Origin: Paenibacillus sp. JNUCC-31 | GTDB lineage: Bacteria > Bacillota > Bacilli > Paenibacillales > Paenibacillaceae | DNA length: 64,000 nucleotides | NCBI RefSeq assembly: GCF_014844075.1 | Contig: NZ_CP062165.1 | Coordinates: 2,914,001-2,978,000, forward strand | Direction: 5' to 3' | In this document: piece by piece, positions 22,063 through 30,032 of the stretch | How the letters are laid out: each line of letters opens with the position of its first letter | How positions within the stretch are numbered: the stretch's first letter is position 1 | Made by a program: the position numbers and the translations under genes | The notes under the pieces: model-generated | Database searches by the model: none | Told to the model about the DNA's origin: nothing | What the model saw: the letters and a program-made list of their open reading frames with translations, nothing else

Positions 22063-22890
22063 ATGACGTCCAAATCTCTCAAATCTCTGGTATTGTATAC
22101 CGGTCTTATCGGGGGCATGCTTATTTCCATGTTCCCGTTCTATTGGCTGATTGTAATGTCTACCCGGACGACGTCCGATATCTATAAGTTCCCGCCTCAG
22201 CTCTGGTTCGGGGGTGAACTGTGGAATAATATCAGTCGGGTGCTTCAGCAGATTGACTTCTGGGGCGCATTCATGAATACGTTGTTTGTGTCAGGCTTGG
22301 TGACGGTACTGGTGCTGTTTTTTGATTCACTGGCAGGGTTTGCGTTTGCGAAGTTTGAATTCCCGGGTAAAAAGTGGCTCTTCGTCCTGCTGCTCGCCAC
22401 CATGATGGTGCCTTCCCAACTGTCGCTGGTCCCTTCCTTCGTGCTTATGGCGACGTTCGGTTGGGTCGGTTCCTTCAAAGCCCTCATTATTCCGGGCATG
22501 GTGAATGCCTTCGGCATCTTCTGGATTCGCCAGTATGCCACGGAGTCCATTCCCAATGATTTACTGGATGCCGGACGCATCGACGGGTGTAATTTCTTCA
22601 GGCTGTACTGGAACGTGGCATTGCCCATTCTGCGGCCTGCGTTTGCCTTCCTCGGCGCGTTCACGTTTATTGGCGTATGGAATGATTACCTCTGGCCCTT
22701 GATCGTCCTGACAGATGCACGAAAGTATACGTTGCAGATTGCATTGTCCCAGTTAAACGGGCTGTACAATACAGATTATGCGATGGTTATCGCGGGTACA
22801 CTGCTGGCTGTTATTCCGTTGATCGTCATGTTCCTGTTCATCAGCCGCCAGTTTATCTCCGATATTGCCGCAGGAGCTGTGAAGGATTAA
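22063..22890 (+). CDS. Sugar ABC transporter permease, MalG-like
   Basis: A 275-residue permease with six predicted helices and the EAA loop LLDAGRIDGCNFFRLYWNVALPIL, then AFTFIGVWNDYLWPLIV, the usual MalG-type signature. The ribosome binding site is AAGGGGGGAG. It completes the CUT1 transporter with the two preceding genes and precedes gluconokinase by 177 bp. Confidence 0.93.
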   Translation: MTSKSLKSLVLYTGLIGGMLISMFPFYWLIVMSTRTTSDIYKFPPQLWFGGELWNNISRVLQQIDFWGAFMNTLFVSGLVTVLVLFFDSLAGFAFAKFEFPGKKWLFVLLLATMMVPSQLSLVPSFVLMATFGWVGSFKALIIPGMVNAFGIFWIRQYATESIPNDLLDAGRIDGCNFFRLYWNVALPILRPAFAFLGAFTFIGVWNDYLWPLIVLTDARKYTLQIALSQLNGLYNTDYAMVIAGTLLAVIPLIVMFLFISRQFISDIAAGAVKD

Positions 22891-22930
22891 GGAATACCGC
22901 ATTTTGATCCATCCCTCAAGTCTGATATTC

Positions 22931-22944
22931 TTATCTATAGATAA
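22931..22944. promoter_or_regulatory. Perfect 14-bp palindrome before gntK
   Basis: TTATCTATAGATAA lies 40 bp after the permease stop and 124 bp before gntK. It has the size of a dimeric repressor operator. No regulator gene is adjacent, so the factor is unknown. Confidence 0.3.
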
Positions 22945-23010
22945 AATACCAGATGCCATATAAGTTGGATGAATAGCGCCACGTGGGCGGAAGGCTTTCT
23001 GTACCCGGAG

Positions 23011-23025
23011 TGTAAACGTGTAACA
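23011..23025 (+). promoter_or_regulatory. Candidate operator upstream of gntK (cre-like)
   Basis: TGTAAACGTGTAACA matches the 15-mer found before the Gfo/Idh/MocA gene (13813-13827) except for one purine. It resembles a CcpA cre site in its left half. Confidence 0.35.
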
Positions 23026-23067
23026 GCATTCATTTAACTTATATATTCAAGAAAGAGGGATGACAAA

Positions 23068-24618
23068 ATGGCTTCTTCACCCTATATGATCGGCGTAGAC
23101 ATCGGCACCACCTCCACCAAAGCCGTCCTGTTTGAAGAGAACGGAACCATCGTGGCTCAGGGCGGTGCCGATTACCCACTGTATACCCCTACCCCTGCGA
23201 TTGCAGAGCAGGATGCGGAAGATATTTTCAAAGCCGTCGTGGAATCGGTTAAACAGGCGACCTCCAAGGCCGGCATCAAACCAGATGAAATCCTGTTTGT
23301 CTCATTCAGTTCGGCCATGCACAGCGTTCTGCCTGTCGATGAAAACGACAAACCCCTGATGCGGGCGATGACATGGGCAGACAATCGCAGCGCCGAGTGG
23401 ACGGAAGCACTCAAAACCGAAATGAACGGTCACGAAATCTATTTGAGAACAGGTACGCCGATTCATCCGATGTCACCTCTGACCAAAATCATGTGGCTGA
23501 CCAGAGATCAACCGGAACTGTTCAAACAGACACACAAGTTTATTTCAATGAAAGAATACGTATTCTATAAATTGTTCTCCGAGTATGTGATTGATCATTC
23601 CATGGCCTCTGCCACGGGAATGATGAATCTCGAAAAGCTCGACTGGGACGAGGAAGCTCTCCATGTCGCAGGCATCACTCCGGAACATCTGTCCCGTCTT
23701 GTGCCAACGACGCATCTTCTCAAGAAAGGCTTGAATCCGGAGTATGCCAAGGAGATGGGCATTGCGGATACGACGCCATTTGTCATCGGAGCAAGTGACG
23801 GCGTGCTCTCCAATTTGGGCGTAAACGCCATTGATCCTGGCGTCGTGGCGGTTACCATCGGGACCAGCGGAGCGATTCGCACCGTCGTGGACAAGCCGGT
23901 CACCGATCCAAAAGGGCGTTTCTTCTGTTATGCGCTCACGGAGGATGCGTGGGTGATTGGCGGTCCAGTTAACAACGGCGGGGTTATATTCCGTTGGATT
24001 CGGGACGAGTTTGCTGCATCCGAGGTTGAGACAGCGAAACGACTCGGGATTGATCCGTATGAAGTATTGACCCGTGTCGCCGAAAATGTACCGCCAGGCT
24101 CGGAAGGCCTGTTGTTCCATCCGTACATGACGGGTGAGCGGGCCCCACTCTGGAACCCGAATGCACGAGGTTCATTCTTTGGCCTGACGCTGCATCATAA
24201 GAAAGAGCATATGATTCGCGCGGCTCTTGAAGGTGTCTTGTTTAACCTGTACACCGTCATGTTGGCGATTGAAGAGAAAATCGGACGTCCCAAAAAGATT
24301 CAGGCTACGGGCGGCTTCGCCCGCTCTGAGCTGTGGCGCCAGATGATGGCTGATATTTTCGATCAGGATGTCATCATTCCCGAAAGTATCGAGAGCTCCT
24401 GCCTCGGGGCAGCCGTACTGGGGCTCTATGCCCTTGGCCGCATCGATTCCCTCAGTGCCGTCTCCGGCATGATTGGATCGACGCATCGGCATCAGCCAGA
24501 CCCGGATAGCGTTCGCATCTATCGCGAATTGCTGCCGATCTTCATCCGCATCTCCCGCAAGTTTGAAGAGGAATATGCAGATATTGCCGCTTTTCAGAAT
24601 AAAACGATGCAGAAGTGA
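23068..24618 (+). CDS. gntK: Gluconokinase (FGGY family)
   Basis: A 516-residue carbohydrate kinase close in length to B. subtilis GntK (513). It would phosphorylate gluconate to 6-phosphogluconate for the pentose phosphate pathway. Seen: the N-terminal phosphate loop IGVDIGTTSTKAVLF, FSSAMHSVLPVD, MTWADNRS, IGASDGVLSNLG, GTSGAIRT, YMTGERAPLWNPNARGSF and the C-terminal ATGGFARSELWRQMMADIF. The ribosome binding site is AAAGAGGGATG. It follows a CUT1 ABC transporter rather than a GntP permease, so the substrate may enter as gluconate or be released from a larger compound. Another FGGY sugar kinase is possible, but the match to GntK is good. Confidence 0.85.
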   Translation: MASSPYMIGVDIGTTSTKAVLFEENGTIVAQGGADYPLYTPTPAIAEQDAEDIFKAVVESVKQATSKAGIKPDEILFVSFSSAMHSVLPVDENDKPLMRAMTWADNRSAEWTEALKTEMNGHEIYLRTGTPIHPMSPLTKIMWLTRDQPELFKQTHKFISMKEYVFYKLFSEYVIDHSMASATGMMNLEKLDWDEEALHVAGITPEHLSRLVPTTHLLKKGLNPEYAKEMGIADTTPFVIGASDGVLSNLGVNAIDPGVVAVTIGTSGAIRTVVDKPVTDPKGRFFCYALTEDAWVIGGPVNNGGVIFRWIRDEFAASEVETAKRLGIDPYEVLTRVAENVPPGSEGLLFHPYMTGERAPLWNPNARGSFFGLTLHHKKEHMIRAALEGVLFNLYTVMLAIEEKIGRPKKIQATGGFARSELWRQMMADIFDQDVIIPESIESSCLGAAVLGLYALGRIDSLSAVSGMIGSTHRHQPDPDSVRIYRELLPIFIRISRKFEEEYADIAAFQNKTMQK

Positions 24619-24693
24619 GTGGATTGGGTGAGTGAGTAGGCAAGTGGGCGAGTTCATCACAGGCCACGTCTTCCTTCTGCCAAACGCCGTACG

Positions 24694-24888
24694 CTAACGA
24701 ACCTTACGCACCTTATTCGAGGTTTAAAGCTTGGTTTAGTATTCTAACGAACCTCAGCCACCTTATAACGGCTGATTGCAGCATATATCTGCCTATAAAT
24801 TTAAAATACAGGGCAATAGCGTGCCTGAGATTCGTTAAAAACTTGATTATGCCGAATACCCTCCAATAGCGTGTGTGAGGTTCGTTGG
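24694..24888. repeat. 195-bp nested palindrome from four copies of a 24-bp motif
   Basis: Two direct copies of a motif beginning CTAACGAACCT (24694-24717 and 24744-24767) face two inverted copies (24815-24838 and 24865-24888). Both pairs are spaced by exactly 50 bp and share the same centre (24791), so the whole region is one large imperfect palindrome. It lies between gntK and the convergent SnoaL-like gene. It contains no gene. Confidence 0.8.
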
Positions 24889-24991
24889 AAGTAGCCGTTC
24901 ACCCTAACCATACTATGGATGGCCGCTTGGGGCTGCGCCCGGTTCGTAATAACATATGACATCCCGATGACCCGTCTGATGTATATTCATG

Positions 24992-25028
24992 AAGGCTGTT
25001 CCCGAGTGCAATGGGGGACGGCCTTTTT
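24992..25028 (+). terminator. Rho-independent terminator
   Basis: AAGGCTGTTCCC pairs with GGGGACGGCCTT (one G-U pair) around a short loop, followed by TTTTT. It lies about 370 bp after gntK; no other plus-strand gene lies between. Confidence 0.7.
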
Positions 25029-25106
25029 CATGCAGGCTTTTTTCCACAAAATATAATAAGCATGATCCACGTTACGCCTCCGCACCCTTCACATAGGGCA
25101 TAACAA

Positions 25107-25136
25107 AACTCCACAGCATAAAGCTGCTGTGGAGTT
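25107..25136 (-). terminator. Hairpin after the SnoaL-like gene
   Basis: A perfect 12-bp stem (AACTCCACAGCA and its complement) around TAAAGC. On the minus strand a short TTTTG tail follows, so it probably ends the gene at 25164. Confidence 0.6.
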
Positions 25137-25163
25137 ATAGGTTGTCTACAGGTTACCAGTGAA

Positions 25164-25553
25164 TCACTGCTTATATTTGCTGAATGCATCCTGATCTGCC
25201 TGCACATTTTCCAAATAAACAATCTGTCCTGCCTCATTCACGCGTGCAATATCGATGCCTGTTTTGGCATAGACCGTTCCATCCGCAGCTTGTCCGCATA
25301 CCGCCCAGTTCGTTTGATAGCTGCCATCCGGTTGAAACTTCCATTGATCCCACATGTGTTTCACATCGCTATTGTATTCATAGAAAGCCTTCATAAAACC
25401 ATCGAACCCTGTTCTGCTGTTGCCGTTCAGTACAATCTCTGCATCCGGGGTAAACAGGGACAACAGATCCTGCATCGCGCGTTCGTCTGTACGGGAAGCG
25501 TCAAATAAACGGAAATAGTTGTTTAACATTGTTGTAGTGCTGGTTGTGCTCAT
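25164..25553 (-). CDS. SnoaL/NTF2-like protein
   Basis: A 129-residue protein with the small alpha+beta barrel pattern of the SnoaL/NTF2 superfamily: an N-terminal helix pair (NNYFRLFDASRTDERAMQDLLSLFTPDAEIVLNG), then FMKAFYEYNSD and beta strands with KFQPDGSYQTNWAVCGQAADG. Members include polyketide cyclases, isomerases and proteins with no known activity, so no reaction is claimed. It is divergent from an ArsR-family regulator and its promoter region holds two copies of a 20-bp operator-like sequence; it is probably the regulated target. The start is behind TAGGAGGAAT. Confidence 0.75.
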   Translation of the reverse strand: MSTTSTTTMLNNYFRLFDASRTDERAMQDLLSLFTPDAEIVLNGNSRTGFDGFMKAFYEYNSDVKHMWDQWKFQPDGSYQTNWAVCGQAADGTVYAKTGIDIARVNEAGQIVYLENVQADQDAFSKYKQ

Positions 25554-25595
25554 TCCTATTCCTCCTAGAATATATAATCCGGTTTTTCATTTTAT

Positions 25596-25685
25596 AGTTC
25601 GAAAAAATTCAAACTAAATAACTGAGATGAAATGTACCACACTTTCCATCCCCGGAACAACCATCAGTTCGAAAAAAATCAAACA
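25596..25685. promoter_or_regulatory. Two operator-like repeats for the ArsR regulator
   Basis: AGTTCGAAAAAATTCAAACT at 25596-25615 is a near-perfect dyad, and AGTTCGAAAAAAATCAAACA at 25666-25685 is a diverged copy exactly 70 bp further on. They lie between the divergent SnoaL-like and ArsR genes. Spacing of about seven helix turns would put both on one face of the DNA. Confidence 0.55.
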
Positions 25686-25721
25686 TTGAAAGGAATTGTC
25701 GAATATGCTACCGTCATAGAT

Positions 25722-26039
25722 ATGAAAACTCCAACGATCCCTATGGCTTCGGAATTGAATCTGACCACGGTCTGCAACGCACTCGGTGATCCGATACGGA
25801 TGAAAATTGCACACTGTCTGGCCAGCACTGGCGAGAAAAACTGCTCCGCCTTCGAAGTAGACCATATTTCCAAATCAACGTTGTCTCATCACATCAAAAT
25901 CTTACGTGAAGCAGGCCTTATCCGGCCTCGCATTGAAGGCAAACAGCACTTTTATTCTATTCGGAAGGAAGACTTAAACTCCCGTTTTCCCGGTCTTGTG
26001 GAACTGATTCTGAATACAACCGAGGAATATGTACATTGA
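25722..26039 (+). CDS. ArsR-family winged-helix regulator
   Basis: About 105 residues from the ATG at 25722 (MKTPTIP). The fold is a clear ArsR winged helix: VCNALGDPIRMKIAHCL, then STLSHHIKILREAGLIRPR (recognition helix) and the wing GKQHFYSIRKEDL. No ArsR metal motif (CxCxxC) is visible, so it may sense something other than metals. The start is uncertain because no good ribosome binding site precedes 25722; the open frame extends to 25632. Its 3' end overlaps the next gene by 11 bp. Confidence 0.75.
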   Translation: MKTPTIPMASELNLTTVCNALGDPIRMKIAHCLASTGEKNCSAFEVDHISKSTLSHHIKILREAGLIRPRIEGKQHFYSIRKEDLNSRFPGLVELILNTTEEYVH

Positions 26040-26919
26040 GGAAGCAGGCTTGAATCACGCGATACATCATCTTATGGATTGTATAGAGGAGGCTCATTTT
26101 TTGGATAAAAAAGCGGCAAAAATTTTGCTGGGCACCTTCTGGGGTAGCGGCGGCTGGAAAACGGTATCTCTTCCCTTCTCGGGGGATGACTTTGAATATG
26201 CCAAAAGCAGAGGTCTGATGTTCGATCCGCTGACCATTACCCATGATGAGATCGTCACCCGTTTACATGAGATTCATCAGGACAACAACTCCATCAAGCA
26301 ACGGGTAGTATCGGCATTTTTACACAGTTTATCTACCAAAAAAGTATATCTACGCAGCGCGCTTTCCAGCTGGGCTTTAACATCGCAACTGCCTTTGCAT
26401 ACCTACGAGGAACGCCGTGCACTGCATGCCAACACCAGTTCTTGCGGGGATTGCAACTTCCTGCGCCTGCAATCGGACAAGGCGTATGCGGACATCGATC
26501 TGAACATATTGAACTTTGAACGGGTGAAATGGGGCGGGGTCCGTCACAACAACCTGTTATACTGCCTGATGGATCTGGATTTATTGCTGAGCAACAAGGA
26601 AGCTGTCTATGAAGTGACTGATGCAGATATCGCTATACTGGTCAGCATGCTTGAAGCAGCACAGACTTGTGAACCTCATGAGAGCGCACGCGGGTTGGAG
26701 AAACGGTGGAAAGGCCTATTTCCATCCAGCAAACAGGAACGCGACGCGATTCTCGAAATCTGGGGTGCATCCGGTCTGCTTGTTCCGCAGGATACGCCAC
26801 GAAAAGGCAGAGGCGGGTACAGCGACTTCCACTTCGCCGCAACCTGGCAAGGCGATGACGGTTATAGCGCAGATGCGGCAATTTCCATCTTCGGCTCCTA
26901 TTTGCCCCAGAAACTCTAA
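26029..26919 (+). CDS. Protein of unknown function
   Basis: A 296-residue soluble protein I do not recognise. It has no signal peptide or membrane helix. A CGDC motif appears near the middle (TSSCGDCNFLRLQ), and the ending holds KGRGGYSDFHFAATWQGDDGY. The start overlaps the last codons of the ArsR gene, so the two are probably translated together; it may be part of the same response. A conserved-hypothetical family is likely because the protein is long and well formed, but no domain name is claimed. Confidence 0.65.
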   Translation: MYIEEAGLNHAIHHLMDCIEEAHFLDKKAAKILLGTFWGSGGWKTVSLPFSGDDFEYAKSRGLMFDPLTITHDEIVTRLHEIHQDNNSIKQRVVSAFLHSLSTKKVYLRSALSSWALTSQLPLHTYEERRALHANTSSCGDCNFLRLQSDKAYADIDLNILNFERVKWGGVRHNNLLYCLMDLDLLLSNKEAVYEVTDADIAILVSMLEAAQTCEPHESARGLEKRWKGLFPSSKQERDAILEIWGASGLLVPQDTPRKGRGGYSDFHFAATWQGDDGYSADAAISIFGSYLPQKL

Positions 26920-27042
26920 GCTAAATTTGGCTCTCGTACAAGTTTGAAGCAGGCTTAGGTTACAATAATGACATCGACAGATTTCTTGTTTAGCTCGTAT
27001 AATAGGGAGAAATGGGTAGATAGGAGTGAATCAAGCGAATTT

Positions 27043-28002
27043 ATGGTATACATACTGGCTTTTATGCTGTCTTTTGCTGTCGTAGTTCTGCTTATTCCGC
27101 CGCTTGGTCGACTGGCACATCGGCTTGATTTTGTGGACAAGCCCCGAGAAAATGTGGAGCGCAAGCTGCACAGGCAGCCCATTCCACTGACGGCGAGTTA
27201 CGCGATATTTACCGGATTCTTCCTGACATACATTGTTCTTACGAAAGAAATTTCATGGGAAACCGCCGCTCTGGTCGCTGGCGGTATGCTCCTGTTAACG
27301 ATCGGTACAGTCGATGACTGGTACAAAACCAAAGGCAAAGACTTCCCTGCCCTGCCCAAAATGATCATTCAGGTCTCGGCTGCAGTACTCGTATTTACTT
27401 CCGGTATTGCGTTCACCGGGTTCGTGAATCCCTTGAATTCCGAATATATTATGCTTCCGATCTGGCTGCAATTTATTCTGACGATTCTGTGGATCTTCGG
27501 TGTGACAACAGTCATTAACTTCACGGATGGCATGGATGGACTGGCAGGCGGTTTGTCAGCCATCTCAGCGATTACGTTGTTTATCGTCGCCATGACCAAA
27601 GGCCAAACCGATTCTGCCCTCATGGCCATTACGCTCGTCGGGGTAACCCTCGGTTATCTGAAATATAACAAAGCTCCCGCCAAGGTGTTCATGGGCGACG
27701 CGGGGGCAACGTTTCTTGGCTTTATCCTGGCGGTAATTGCCCTGGACGGTGCATTCAAACAGGCGACCATGCTGTCTATCTTCATCCCGATTTTGGCGCT
27801 CGGTGTGCCGATCTTCGACAACATTTTTGTGGTCATCAAACGTTCCATCCAAGGCAAAGCCATCTATCAGGCAGATGCAAGTCAAGCCCATTATCGCTTG
27901 CTGCGTGCAGGCCTGAATCACAAACAGGTGGTTGGCGTCCTGTATCTCGTCAGCACCTGCCTTTGCCTCTCTTCCATTATTTTGATGCTGGTGGAGATGT
28001 AA
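27043..28002 (+). CDS. Undecaprenyl-phosphate glycosyl-1-phosphate transferase-like (TagO/WecA/MraY family)
   Basis: A 319-residue polytopic membrane protein with about ten helices. The family acidic motifs are present: IGTVDDW (D91, D92), NFTDGMDGLAGG, KVFMGDAGATFLGF and a C-terminal SQAHYRLLRAG. TagO/WecA enzymes move a sugar phosphate to undecaprenyl phosphate to start wall polymers. One part is odd: the usual P-R-x-GG after the KxHxxP motif reads HRQPIPLTASYA, and the usual MGDSGS reads MGDAGA. It may use another sugar or lipid. The start at 27043 is the best methionine, though AGGAG lies 16 bp upstream. It stands alone with its own terminator. Confidence 0.8.
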   Translation: MVYILAFMLSFAVVVLLIPPLGRLAHRLDFVDKPRENVERKLHRQPIPLTASYAIFTGFFLTYIVLTKEISWETAALVAGGMLLLTIGTVDDWYKTKGKDFPALPKMIIQVSAAVLVFTSGIAFTGFVNPLNSEYIMLPIWLQFILTILWIFGVTTVINFTDGMDGLAGGLSAISAITLFIVAMTKGQTDSALMAITLVGVTLGYLKYNKAPAKVFMGDAGATFLGFILAVIALDGAFKQATMLSIFIPILALGVPIFDNIFVVIKRSIQGKAIYQADASQAHYRLLRAGLNHKQVVGVLYLVSTCLCLSSIILMLVEM

Positions 28003-28028
28003 ATAGTAAAAAAACGAATAGAAATAAC

Positions 28029-28064
28029 AGAAAGCCACCTTCAACTCAATGAAGGTGGCTTTCT
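28029..28064. terminator. Bidirectional terminator
   Basis: AGAAAGCCACCTTCA pairs perfectly with its complement around ACTCAA. It lies between the TagO-like gene and the convergent ABC transporter operon. Confidence 0.85.
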
Positions 28065-28190
28065 TATGATGTTCTTTTTGGACCGCATACCTTTTTTCGT
28101 ACTCCATTCTGTAACAGGCCCCTCGTTTCCTGCTGCCTACGCGACTCCACCTAAATTACGCACTTTCACTTAAAGTTGCTTGCTTCAAAC

Positions 28191-29009
28191 TTACGATTTA
28201 ACAGCCCCGGCCATGGCCCCTCCAACAATGAAGCGTTGCAAAGAAACGTACAGGATAGCCAACGGCAATGTAACGATCAGAATGCCACAGGCGAGCAGCG
28301 GCCAGTTGTTCATGTATTGTCCATAGAAGGTGAAGAGTCCTTTGGTTACAGGCTGATAATTCGGATCAGACAAATAAATGGTAGGTCCAATAATATCATT
28401 CCATACGCCAATCGCCGTAAGAATAATGCCTGTTGCCAGTATAGGCTTCATTAATGGAACAAGGATGGTGAACAGATACCTTGTATACCCGCACCCGTCC
28501 ATGGCGGCCGCCTCATCCAGTTCACGCGATATTGATTTGATATAACCCACAAACATGAGAAACGCAATGCCCGTCCCCGTCGTCTTCAGTAAGATGTACC
28601 CGATTTGGGTGTTGTAGAGACCCAGATTATTGATCAGCGAAAACTGCGGAATGAGCGGGTTGGGAAGATACATGGAGATCAGAAAGAAAATATAAATGAA
28701 TGTGCTGAACTTCACGTATCTTCGTGCAAGCGGGAATGCAGCAAATACAGACAAAATCAACGTCAGCAGGGTGGACATCCCTGTATAGAGCACACTGTTC
28801 CACATATACTGAGAAAAGTTTCCTTTATTCCAAGCTTCGGAAAAGTTCTCAAGCCGGATTCCTTCGGTAAGGGCAACAGGATCAAGCAAATACTCTGTCT
28901 GCGTTTTCATGGATACATTGAACAGGTAGAACAGAGGGAAAACGTACAACGCAAGCATAAGCAGGACGATGACGTAGCTGACAACTCTCGACGTTTGACT
29001 CTGCTTCAT
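28191..29009 (-). CDS. Sugar ABC transporter permease, MalG-like
   Basis: A 272-residue permease with six predicted helices. The EAA loop reads ELDEAAAMDGCGYTRYLFTILVPLM and is followed by GVWNDIIGPTIYL. Its start shares one base with the stop of the MalF-like gene upstream (TAATG), so translation is coupled. It is the last gene of a three-gene sugar-import operon that has no ATPase of its own. Confidence 0.93.
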   Translation of the reverse strand: MKQSQTSRVVSYVIVLLMLALYVFPLFYLFNVSMKTQTEYLLDPVALTEGIRLENFSEAWNKGNFSQYMWNSVLYTGMSTLLTLILSVFAAFPLARRYVKFSTFIYIFFLISMYLPNPLIPQFSLINNLGLYNTQIGYILLKTTGTGIAFLMFVGYIKSISRELDEAAAMDGCGYTRYLFTILVPLMKPILATGIILTAIGVWNDIIGPTIYLSDPNYQPVTKGLFTFYGQYMNNWPLLACGILIVTLPLAILYVSLQRFIVGGAMAGAVKS

Positions 29010-29902
29010 TACGCTTCCACCTCTCTTCTGCGAAGATAAAATAGTGCGACCATCGATATCGTAAATACAAAGAGGAACTGAATCATCGCGACGGCCGAAG
29101 CCAATCCGTAATCTGCCGTTCCGGTGCCAAACGCTGTAGCATATACATCAAATGCAAGCGTCGTTGTATTGAACTTACCACCCGTGAGTACATAAATAAT
29201 GTCAAAGGTTTGCAAAGCTCCGATGATGGACAACAGCATGTTGACCGTGAATGAAGGAGCGATCATCGGGAATGTAATGTTTGTGAATGCTTTCCACCCC
29301 GAAGCACCATCCATGTAACCCGCCTCATACAGATCGCTTGGAATGGATTGCAGACCGGCCAGAAAAATCGTCATGGAGTAGCCCATATACATCCAGATCT
29401 GAACAAAAATAATCAATTCAAAGGCAATATTATAATCACCAAAAAAATTGGAACTGGTGCCAAAGAAATTCAGAAGCGACTGAGCGGGTCCACCCAGCGG
29501 ATTCGCCACAAGTTGCCAAATGAGTCCGGATACCGTAACACCCAGCACCACCGGTAAAAAGAATACCGCACGATACAATTTATCGCCTTTAAGCTTCTTA
29601 TTGATCAAGATCGCCATGAACAAGCCCACTGCATTTTGTATGATCACGACAGCAAACGCAAAATATAGGGATCGCCCAATAGCATCCATTCGGTCTCCCG
29701 CATTGGATGCGCCAAAAAATGTTTTATAATTGTCAAAGCCGATAAAGCTCCATTCCTGGCCCCGAACGCCAGTAGCATCCGTAAACGAAAACAGTACCGT
29801 CACAAGTGATGGACCGAAGCCAAACACGACATAAAGCAGCAATGGAATGCTCAAATACAGATAAGGAATCAGCCGTGCCTTACCTTTTCCAAACGGATAC
29901 AT
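29009..29902 (-). CDS. Sugar ABC transporter permease, MalF-like
   Basis: A 297-residue permease with six predicted helices and the EAA loop LYEAGYMDGASGWKAFTNITFPMI. I take the ATG at 29902 (MYPFGKGKAR) because AGGTGTGAGG precedes it; an ATG 18 bp upstream lacks a site. It lies between the binding protein and the second permease, separated from the former by a hairpin that may set the expression ratio. Confidence 0.92.
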   Translation of the reverse strand: MYPFGKGKARLIPYLYLSIPLLLYVVFGFGPSLVTVLFSFTDATGVRGQEWSFIGFDNYKTFFGASNAGDRMDAIGRSLYFAFAVVIIQNAVGLFMAILINKKLKGDKLYRAVFFLPVVLGVTVSGLIWQLVANPLGGPAQSLLNFFGTSSNFFGDYNIAFELIIFVQIWMYMGYSMTIFLAGLQSIPSDLYEAGYMDGASGWKAFTNITFPMIAPSFTVNMLLSIIGALQTFDIIYVLTGGKFNTTTLAFDVYATAFGTGTADYGLASAVAMIQFLFVFTISMVALFYLRRREVEA

Positions 29903-29943
29903 CGTCCTCACACCTTTCATGGGGTAAAACTAAGACAAAGGAA

Positions 29944-30000
29944 AACCGGAATAACAGCCTGGTCGGGCCTGAAGGCTCTGACCCGAGCGCTATTCCGGCT
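29944..30000 (-). terminator. Intercistronic hairpin (attenuator or mRNA stabiliser)
   Basis: CCGGAATA pairs with TATTCCGG around a long loop with a TTTTCC tail on the minus strand, between the binding-protein gene and its permeases. Hairpins at this place usually let the binding protein be made in excess. Confidence 0.6.
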
Positions 30001-30032
30001 TATGCGGCACATCTTGTGCCATGAACGTTAAT

